A stretch of DNA of 64,000 bases from Streptomyces iakyrus. GTDB lineage: Bacteria > Actinomycetota > Actinomycetes > Streptomycetales > Streptomycetaceae. The first letter of the stretch is position 1, and each line of letters opens with the position of its first letter. Positions 57,669 to 64,000 of the stretch are shown here, piece after piece. The stretch spans positions 1 to 64,000 of the forward strand of contig NZ_JNXI01000010.1 of NCBI RefSeq assembly GCF_000717055.1, in the 5' to 3' direction. The translations under genes were made by a program, and so were the position numbers. Under the pieces are notes generated by a model. That model was not told the origin of the DNA. It searched no databases and saw nothing but the letters and a program-made list of their open reading frames with translations.

Positions 57669-58394
57669 TCAGGCCGTACGCCCCGCCACCAGCCAGGTGG
57701 AGGGCAGTTCGATGCGGGTGCCGTCGGGCCGGTACTCCGTGGTCTTCAGGGGCAGTCGGCCGCTCGCCAGGACGGTGAGACCGGCCGAGCGCAGGTACTC
57801 GGGCACGGCCTCGTCCGAGACCTCGCCAGGCGCGAGGCCGTGCCGGAACACGGGCGCGAGCTTGGGCGGCGGACCGTCCGGGCCGCCCGCCAGGCCCCCG
57901 AGGACCTGCTTGGCGGCGCCCGAGAGCTCCACCAGGCAGGCGCGGCCACGGTCGCCGACCAGCGTGGCGATGCCGTCGACCAGGGGCTGCCGGTCGTCCG
58001 GCTCGCACTGGTGGAGGACGCCGCGCATGTAGACGTTGGTGTCGCCGAGCTCGGCGTGCAGGGCCTGGGCCTCGTCCTTCGCGGCGGCGTCCAGCTGCCG
58101 GTAGGCGGCCTGTCCCGCCGGGTCGGAGCGCCGGGCGTGATCGAGGGCCGCGGCGGACAGGTCGACGCCCAGGACCCTCGGGAAGCGGTCGGCGAGGTAG
58201 CGGGTCTGGGTGCCGTTGCCGCAGCCGAGGTCCACCAGCGGCAGGGCGGGATCGGTCAGGTACGGCTCGAAGAGGGCCAGGTGCGGGCCCACGGTCAGCA
58301 CCGGTTCCGCGTCCCAGAACACCGCCCCCGGTTCGTCGGCCGCCTCACGCCAGAAACCCTCCCAGGCCTCCCGGTACCGACTCGTCACGCTCAT
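57669..58394 (-). CDS. Class I SAM-dependent methyltransferase
   Basis: The 241-residue methyltransferase has motif I LVDLGCGNGTQTRYL, then VLGVDLSAAALDHAR (motif II) and an RGVLHQC motif IV region. The WEGFWREAADEPGAVFWDAEP N terminus is characteristic of an actinobacterial subgroup. GGGGAG lies eight bases before ATG 58394. The acceptor is unknown. It is separated from the SpoIIE-type phosphatase gene by 123 bases. Confidence 0.9.
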   Translation of the reverse strand: MSVTSRYREAWEGFWREAADEPGAVFWDAEPVLTVGPHLALFEPYLTDPALPLVDLGCGNGTQTRYLADRFPRVLGVDLSAAALDHARRSDPAGQAAYRQLDAAAKDEAQALHAELGDTNVYMRGVLHQCEPDDRQPLVDGIATLVGDRGRACLVELSGAAKQVLGGLAGGPDGPPPKLAPVFRHGLAPGEVSDEAVPEYLRSAGLTVLASGRLPLKTTEYRPDGTRIELPSTWLVAGRTA

Positions 58395-58517
58395 GGCCCA
58401 CTCCCCAGGGGTGCGTACGAACCCCGCCGTGCGACGGGCGAGTACGGTGTACCGCGCCCCGGCCCCGGCCACAAGAACGCGGCACGTACCTTCACGCCCC
58501 CTTCGACCCGGGGGTGT

Positions 58518-60935
58518 TCAGCGGCGCGGCAGCGTCAGCTCGAACCAGACCGTCTTGCCGGTCGTGGTCCGGCTGGTCCCCCACTCGCGGGACAGGGTGC
58601 TGACGACGCGCAGACCGCGCCCGGCCTCGTCGAGCGGGCCCGCGTTGAGCAGCGTCGGCAGCTCGTGGTCGTCGTCGTCCACCTCGCACAGCAGGGTGTC
58701 GCCGCGGACCAGGCGCAGTTCGACGGGGCGGGCGTGGGAGTGCCGTACGGCGTTGGTGACCAGTTCGCCCACCATCAGCTCGGCGGGCGCGACGAGCTTC
58801 GGCAGGCCCCAGTCGTGCAGTTGCTCGCGGACCGCCGCGCGGGCCCGGCTCACTTCGGCGGGGTCGAGGGCGAGGCGCCATGCGGCCACGTCGTCCGGCT
58901 CGATGCCGCCCAGGCGGGCCATCAGCAGCGCCACGTCGTCCTTGCGGCCACCCCGTGTGTTGAGGGCCCGGATGATGGTGTCGCAGGCGTCGTCCATGGA
59001 CGCGGCGGGGTGCGCGGCCGACTCGCAGAGGGTGGCGAGACCGACCCCGATGTCCTCGCCGCGGACCTCGACCAGCCCGTCGGTGCACATCACGAGCCGG
59101 TCGCCGGGTTCCACGCGCACGCGGACCGCCTCGAAGGGCACTCCCCCGACGCCGATGGGCGCACCCGTGGGCAGGTCCAGCAGTTCGCTGCGGCCGTCCG
59201 CGGCCCGGACCAGGACGGGCGGGATGTGCCCGGCGTTGGCGAGGTGGAGTTCGCTCGCGATCGGGTCGTAGACGGCGTAGAGGCAGGTCGCGAGGTAGGT
59301 GTCACCGAGGCGCTGGGCGAGGTCGTCGAGGTTGCGCAGCAGCTGGGCGGGCGGCAGGTCGAGCCCTGCCATGGTCTGCACGGCGGTGCGCAACTGCCCC
59401 ATCATGGCGGCCGAGTTCAGTCCGTGGCCCATGACGTCGCCGACGACCAGGGCCGTACGCCCGCCGTGCAGTTTCACCGCGTCGAACCAGTCGCCGCCGA
59501 CCCGCCCGAGCTGTGTGCCCGGCAGATAGCGGGTGGCGATGTCGCAGCCCGCCATGTGGGGCGGGATGTGCGGCAGCATGCTGTCCTGGAGGGTCTCGGC
59601 GACGTTCTCCTGGAAGGTGTACATGCGCGCGTTGTCGAGCACGAGGCCCGCGCGGGCGGCGAGTTCGGCGCCGGTGACACGGTCCATGTCGTTGAAGACG
59701 GGCCGCTCCGGGTGGCGCAGCAGGATCATGAAACCGAGGACGACGTTGCGCGCCTTGAGGGGCACGACCAGCATGGAGCGGCCGGTGATGAGGGGCCGGA
59801 TGTCGCGCTTCTCGAACTGCGCGGCGATGGCGTGCCCCATCTCCTCGCTGATGCGCGGCACGAGGACGGGCTCGCCGCTGGTCATGCACTGGAAGAACGG
59901 CGTGTGCGCCGGGAACGGCATGGCCTCGCCGACGGGGACGACGTCGTCCCAGCGGCCCGGTTCGTCGGTGTGCTCGACGGCGACCCGGTGCCACATCGTG
60001 GTCGTGTCGGGCACGCCGTCCGCGAACACCTCGCCCGCGACGACCTGTTCACGCAGGTACGTCCCGGCGACGTCGGTGAAGCGGGGCACGACCGCCCTGC
60101 TGACCTCGACGATCGTGCGGGACAGGTCGAGCGAGGTGCCGATGCGGCCGCTGACCTCGTTGAGGAATTCCAGACGCTCGCGGACGGCGGCGTATTCGAG
60201 GTCCTCGCCCTCGTCCCGCAGCTCCTCCGGCACGGGTTCACCGGCGGCCAGGGCCCGCGCGGCCCGTTCGCGGCGCGCCTTGCGCTCGGCGCGCCGGGCC
60301 ACGCCCCAGTCGGGAGTGACGGGGACCCGGTCGTTCTGGCTGAACTCCAGCACCGGGTAGCCGAGTTCGAGGATCTGCCCGACGATCCGGGCGCTCTCGC
60401 CGACGCTCATGCTGGGCAGGATCTCGGGGAGGCGGCGGGCGAGGTCCTCCGCCCCGGGGAAATCGGTGTGCAGCGCGAAGCCGGGCGCGATCCGCTCGAA
60501 CGCCCCGTCACCCGCCCGCAGCCCGTCGGCGTCGGCGGCCAGCACGAGCAGCCGCTCGGGCCCGGGGCCCACCAGCGGATAGGCCCACCACAGGACGTCG
60601 ACGCGGCCGTCCCCGGGCGCGGTGAGCCGGGCGCGGCCCGCGGCCGGGTAGGAGAGCCCTCCGTCGAGGGACGATTCGAGGTCGGGACCGAGACCGTCGA
60701 AGGCGGTGTACGGGGTGTCCTGCTCTTCGGGCAGGGCGCCGGAGACGGGGAGCAGGTCGAGGGCGGTGCGGCCGATCGCCTCTTCCTTGGGGATGCCGAA
60801 CAGGCGTCGTGCGCCGCGGCTCCAGTGGGACACGAGGCCGTCGCGGTCGACCACGACGACGGCCAGGGGGACGCGGCCGGGCTCGGCGGGTTCCGTCGCC
60901 GTGCCCTGCTCAGCCCTGTCGGTGCCACGGTCCAT
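58518..60935 (-). CDS. PP2C/SpoIIE phosphatase with PAS, GAF and HATPase domains
   Basis: The 805-residue multidomain regulator has the common Streptomyces order. A PAS domain lies at about 25-140 (LAVVVVDRDGLVSHWSRGARRLFG), a GAF domain at about 260-420, a SpoIIE/PP2C phosphatase at about 445-665 (GGDWFDAV, GDVMGHG, TDGLVE and GG..DDVALL) and an anti-sigma-type HATPase at about 690-800 (LVTNAVRHS, DEAGRGLRVV). Such proteins dephosphorylate anti-anti-sigma factors and bind sigma regulators, linking signals to SigB-type responses. ATG 60935 is preferred to GTG 60956. It could feed the sigma factor at 25177-25971, but its partners are not adjacent. Confidence 0.92.
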   Translation of the reverse strand: MDRGTDRAEQGTATEPAEPGRVPLAVVVVDRDGLVSHWSRGARRLFGIPKEEAIGRTALDLLPVSGALPEEQDTPYTAFDGLGPDLESSLDGGLSYPAAGRARLTAPGDGRVDVLWWAYPLVGPGPERLLVLAADADGLRAGDGAFERIAPGFALHTDFPGAEDLARRLPEILPSMSVGESARIVGQILELGYPVLEFSQNDRVPVTPDWGVARRAERKARRERAARALAAGEPVPEELRDEGEDLEYAAVRERLEFLNEVSGRIGTSLDLSRTIVEVSRAVVPRFTDVAGTYLREQVVAGEVFADGVPDTTTMWHRVAVEHTDEPGRWDDVVPVGEAMPFPAHTPFFQCMTSGEPVLVPRISEEMGHAIAAQFEKRDIRPLITGRSMLVVPLKARNVVLGFMILLRHPERPVFNDMDRVTGAELAARAGLVLDNARMYTFQENVAETLQDSMLPHIPPHMAGCDIATRYLPGTQLGRVGGDWFDAVKLHGGRTALVVGDVMGHGLNSAAMMGQLRTAVQTMAGLDLPPAQLLRNLDDLAQRLGDTYLATCLYAVYDPIASELHLANAGHIPPVLVRAADGRSELLDLPTGAPIGVGGVPFEAVRVRVEPGDRLVMCTDGLVEVRGEDIGVGLATLCESAAHPAASMDDACDTIIRALNTRGGRKDDVALLMARLGGIEPDDVAAWRLALDPAEVSRARAAVREQLHDWGLPKLVAPAELMVGELVTNAVRHSHARPVELRLVRGDTLLCEVDDDDHELPTLLNAGPLDEAGRGLRVVSTLSREWGTSRTTTGKTVWFELTLPRR

Positions 60936-61098
60936 GGCCCAGGCCCTCTCTCCCACGGACGCAAGATCTGTGCCGGCGTCACCACCGTACGGCGCCCGCC
61001 GGTGGCGATGTGAGGCAATGCGGGAATTGCCCGCGCGGTGCGCGCACCGGCGTACGACCCCGTGCGCCGGTGCCGTCCGGTCCCGGGCCGGTGCTCGT

Positions 61099-63480
61099 TC
61101 AGTCCTCGTGGCTCAGCTGGAGATCCCGCTCGGTGCGGCCTCCTCCGGCGACCTGGAGCACGGTGGCGACGGGCGGGTAGCCGGCGGCGATGACGGTGTA
61201 CTCGCCGGAGGACAGGTCGGCGAAGCGGAATGTGCCGTCGGCGCCGGTGGTGAGGGTGTCGACGACGTTGCCCGCCAGGTCGAGCAGCGTCACGCGGGCG
61301 TCCTCGACGGGCCGGCCGCCGCCCGCCCGGACGGTGCCGCGCAGCACGGCGCCGCCGGCCAGTTCGATGTCCCGGCGGGTCTCGCGGGCGGCCTGGACGG
61401 TGACGGGCAGGGCCGCCGGGCGGAAGGCGGGCGCACCGGCGGCGAGGGTGTACTCGCCGGCGACCAGTTCGGTGATGACGTAACCGCCCTCGCCGCCGCT
61501 GCGGGTGGTGGCCACGACCTCGCCGTGCACGTTGGTGAGCGTGACGGTGGCGTCCCGTACGGGCGTGCCGTCTGCGGTGACGACCGTGCCGACCAGGTTT
61601 CCGGCGCCGCCGAGGACGATGTCGAGTTCGACGGGGTGTTCGCCGACGGTCACGGAGACCGCCTGCGGCTGGTGACCGCCGGCGGTGGCGATCAGCACGT
61701 ACGAGCCCGGGCCGGGGGTGGCCAGTACGTAGCGTCCGTCCTCGCCGCTGGCGCCCCGCCCGGTCTGCTGCCCGGCGGCGTCGATGAGCGTGAGCGCCGC
61801 GCGGGGCACGACGGTCCCGTCGCCGTGCTGCACCGCGCCGCACACGGGCCCCCCGGCGGCGTACGCCCGGGCCTGCGGGATCGTCCCCGGCGCCGTGTCC
61901 GGGTCGGCGACGGACGCGGTGTGGGACACCAGAGGTTTCTCCTTGAGGAAAAGGGCGATGACCAGTCCGAGGGCGAGCACCGGCACCAAGTAGAGGAAGA
62001 TCCGCGGCATGGCGTCGGCGTACGCCCGGATGTAGTCGTCGCGCAGGGCCGGCGGCAGCGCGTGCACGAGCTGCGGGGTGATGGACTCGGGGTCGGGCAG
62101 CCCGGTCCCCGCGCGGGCGGGCAGGCGCTCGTCGAGGGCGTGGGTGAGCCGGTCGGCGAACAGCGTGCCGAAGACGGCGGCTCCGACACTGCCGCCGATC
62201 TGCCGGAAGTAGTTGTTGGCGCTGGTGGCGGTGCCGAGATCGGCGGGACGCACGGAGTTCTGCACGGCGAGGATCAGCACCGGCATCACCATGCCGATGC
62301 CCGTGCCGAGGACGGCCATCCAGATGCTGTAGTGCAGCCGGGGCGTGCCGGCCTCCAGGCGCGACAGCAGCCACATGCCGGCGACGGAGAGGGCTCCGCC
62401 GAGGATCGGGTAGGCCTTGTATCGGCCGGTGTGGCTGATGAGCTGCCCGACGATGACCGAGGCGCCGACGATGCCGGCCATCATCGGCAGCATGAGCAGG
62501 CCCGACTCGGTGGCGGAGGCCCCGTCGACCATCTGCAGGTACGTCGGCAGGTAGCTGGCGGCGCCGAACAGCCCGGCACCGACCACCAGGCCGACCAGGC
62601 CGGTGACGTTGAAGACGGAGTCCCTGAACAGCCGCAGCGGGATGAGGGGTTCGACGGCGAAGTGCTCGGTGACGAGGAAGAGGACGGTCGCTGCCGCCGC
62701 TCCGGCCGCGAGGCCGAGGATCGTGCGCGAGTCCCAGGCGTACTCCGTGCCGCCCCAGCTGGTCAGCAGGACGAGGCAGGTGGAGGCGGTGGTCAGCAGG
62801 AGCGCGCCGAGGACGTCCAGCCGGGCCCTGGCGGCCGGCTTGGGGAGCTTCAGCGCGACGGCGACGACGGCCAGGGTGACCAGGCCGAAGGGGACGTTGA
62901 CGTAGAAGCACCAGCGCCAGGAGAGGTGGTCGGTGAAGTAGCCGCCGAGCAGCGGCCCGGCCACGGAGGCGAGGCCGAAGGCGGCGCCGATCAGACCCAG
63001 GTAGCGGGCGCGCTGCCGGGGCGGCACGATGTCCGCGATGATCGCCTGCACGCCGATCATGAGACCGCCCGCGCCGACGCCCTGCAGGGCACGGAAGGCG
63101 ATCAGCTGGTCCATGGTCTGCGCCCGGCCCGCGAGCGCGGAGCCGACGACGAAGACGACGATCGCGAACTGGAAGACGCCCTTGCGGCCCAGCAGATCGC
63201 CGAGCTTGCCGTAGATCGGCAGTCCGACGGTGGCGGTGAGCAGGTAGGCGGTGATCGCCCAGGACATCCGGTCCAGGCCGTGCAGTTCACCGACGATCTT
63301 CGGGAGCGCGGTGGCGACGATCATCTGCTCCAGGGCGGCCAGGAGAAGGGCCAGCAGGAGAGCGAAGAAGACCAGCCGGACCCGGCGCGGACTCGGTCCG
63401 GTGTCAGGATCCGGCGGGGATGCAGGAGTGTCGGGAGGCGCTGCCGCCGGTTCGTCCTGCGCCAGAGTGATCCCGCCCAC
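61099..63480 (-). CDS. MFS drug-exporter-like transporter fused to three carboxypeptidase-regulatory-like domains
   Basis: The 793-residue protein has an N-terminal DHA2-type MFS transporter of about 14 helices (35-525; GKLGDLLGRKGVF and RALQGVGAGGLM motifs). Three beta-sandwich carboxypeptidase-regulatory-like (CnaB-type) repeats follow at about 548-625, 630-705 and 710-793. Each repeat has a G.V...DGTPV.dA.V.L or similar opening and ends G.Y.l...G. The domains probably lie outside or on the membrane face, depending on helix number. GTG 63480 has GAGGGGAGC upstream. Fusions of this sort occur in Streptomyces; the function of the added domains is unknown. Confidence 0.9.
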   Translation of the reverse strand: MGGITLAQDEPAAAPPDTPASPPDPDTGPSPRRVRLVFFALLLALLLAALEQMIVATALPKIVGELHGLDRMSWAITAYLLTATVGLPIYGKLGDLLGRKGVFQFAIVVFVVGSALAGRAQTMDQLIAFRALQGVGAGGLMIGVQAIIADIVPPRQRARYLGLIGAAFGLASVAGPLLGGYFTDHLSWRWCFYVNVPFGLVTLAVVAVALKLPKPAARARLDVLGALLLTTASTCLVLLTSWGGTEYAWDSRTILGLAAGAAAATVLFLVTEHFAVEPLIPLRLFRDSVFNVTGLVGLVVGAGLFGAASYLPTYLQMVDGASATESGLLMLPMMAGIVGASVIVGQLISHTGRYKAYPILGGALSVAGMWLLSRLEAGTPRLHYSIWMAVLGTGIGMVMPVLILAVQNSVRPADLGTATSANNYFRQIGGSVGAAVFGTLFADRLTHALDERLPARAGTGLPDPESITPQLVHALPPALRDDYIRAYADAMPRIFLYLVPVLALGLVIALFLKEKPLVSHTASVADPDTAPGTIPQARAYAAGGPVCGAVQHGDGTVVPRAALTLIDAAGQQTGRGASGEDGRYVLATPGPGSYVLIATAGGHQPQAVSVTVGEHPVELDIVLGGAGNLVGTVVTADGTPVRDATVTLTNVHGEVVATTRSGGEGGYVITELVAGEYTLAAGAPAFRPAALPVTVQAARETRRDIELAGGAVLRGTVRAGGGRPVEDARVTLLDLAGNVVDTLTTGADGTFRFADLSSGEYTVIAAGYPPVATVLQVAGGGRTERDLQLSHED

Positions 63481-63639
63481 TCACCGCTCCCCTCGTCGCG
63501 CTGCCGCACCATTCCCGCGTAAAAGCGACAACTACGAGCAAGCGCGACGAGTTACGGCACAGCAGCGAGCGGTACGGAGATCACCCGAACCAGTGAGGGG
63601 CGGCAACACCCCTTGGCTGCCCGCGTCTTGGAGTGAGGA

Positions 63640-64000
63640 CTACTTCTCGACCTCGGCGGCGAGCTTGGCGAGCATCGCGTCGTAGATGCGGCCGAGACCC
63701 TTGGGCGCGAAGGTCTTCTCGAAGAAGCCGCCGATGCCGCCGGCGCCGGTCCAGGTGGTGGTCACCACGACCCGGGACTTGCCCTCGCCGGCGGGGGTGA
63801 CCCGCCACGTGGTGACCATGGAGGAGTTGCGGTCCTTCTCGACCAGCTCGCCGTCGGTGGGCTCGCTGACCTCCAGGAGGCAGTCGCGCACCCGCTTGCT
63901 GGTGGCCTGGAGCTTCCAGCGGACGAGGGTGCCGTCGCCGTCGCCGCCCTCCCGCACCTCGTACTCACTGAACTGCTCGGGCAGCAACTTCGCGCGCGTG
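63640..64000 (-). CDS. SRPBCC-family protein (5' end outside window)
   Basis: The C-terminal 120 residues of a START/SRPBCC-type (polyketide cyclase/dehydrase-like) protein are present. The frame is open to the edge at 64000, with residues TRAKLLPEQFSEYEVREGG at the start of what is visible. A TTG at 63987 could look like a start but has no RBS. The end includes TTWTGAGGIGGFFEKTFAPKGLGRIYDAMLAKLAAEVEK, a typical long C-terminal helix. SRPBCC proteins bind hydrophobic ligands or serve in polyketide aromatase roles; no ligand can be named. It precedes the MFS gene by 159 bases, a gap holding only the MFS leader. Confidence 0.85.
   Translation of the reverse strand, partial: TRAKLLPEQFSEYEVREGGDGDGTLVRWKLQATSKRVRDCLLEVSEPTDGELVEKDRNSSMVTTWRVTPAGEGKSRVVVTTTWTGAGGIGGFFEKTFAPKGLGRIYDAMLAKLAAEVEK

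Noticed and set aside
57582..63522. Long plus-strand open frames opposite the phosphatase and MFS genes
   Set aside because: They have biased composition from reversed codons, no recognisable domain, and lie on top of well-supported minus-strand genes.
63515..63560. Imperfect palindrome (AACTCGTC...CGTAGTT) upstream of the MFS gene
   Set aside because: Only four outer base pairs and two inner ones match; too weak to call a TetR-type operator.

Overview
The window is high-GC DNA from an actinomycete, almost certainly a Streptomyces. It has very high third-position GC, many GTG and some TTG starts, dense ATGA/GTGA stop-start overlaps, an F420-dependent oxidoreductase, XRE regulators with MmyB-like or DUF5753 domains, and a ten-gene gas-vesicle cluster in the Streptomyces order. 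No phage, transposase, rRNA, tRNA or CRISPR array was found. No gap between genes exceeds 300 bases; the longest (about 230-240 bases) lie before 426, 6424 and 26209.

Layout. 1-7.8 kb: the end of an unrecognised gene, a secreted GH74 xyloglucanase with CBM2, a methyltransferase, a pterin dehydratase, two XRE-type regulators and an orphan NarJ-like chaperone. 7.9-14.7 kb: a secreted two-LamG protein, a dnaK paralogue with a HAIR-like (HspR) site in its promoter, a glycerophosphodiesterase coupled to a CorA-like membrane protein, and OsmC. 14.8-25 kb: a MoxR ATPase/VWA-metallopeptidase pair, a membrane phosphodiesterase, a degenerate resolvase-like protein, two metallo-beta-lactamase-fold hydrolases, DedA, an aminotransferase-fold protein without its PLP lysine, and a His-rich anchored protein.

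25-31 kb looks like a stress island. A SigB-type sigma factor is divergent from a pyruvate-oxidase-like TPP enzyme and followed by DUF2795, CBS, PfpI, DUF6158 and baeRF genes. Several starts have GNNT-N14/15-GGGTRN sequences resembling SigB-type promoters. 31-34.9 kb: an ABC-F protein, MOSC protein, methyltransferase and small hydrophobic protein, closed by a strong bidirectional terminator.

34.97-45.2 kb is one minus-strand array: NDH-2 flavoprotein with a repetitive tail, transketolase, LigD-type polymerase, then gvpO-A-F-G-Y-Z-J-L-S-K. 45.4-49.4 kb: F420 oxidoreductase, YqeY, SDR, holin-like, VOC and GNAT proteins. 49.4-57.6 kb: a CocE/S15 hydrolase, then an overlapping peptidase operon (M55 D-aminopeptidase, M20, S9, S66 LD-carboxypeptidase) and a CE2-type SGNH esterase, suggesting peptide and cell-wall recycling plus polysaccharide deacetylation. 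57.7-64 kb: a methyltransferase, a PAS-GAF-SpoIIE-HATPase phosphatase, an MFS exporter fused to three carboxypeptidase-regulatory-like domains, and a partial SRPBCC protein.

The main leads are the gas-vesicle array with oppositely charged tails on GvpY and GvpZ, the 27-bp coding repeats in NDH-2, the putative SigB-type promoter set, and several apparently inactivated enzyme folds. All functions are inferred from sequence reading; no database search was run.
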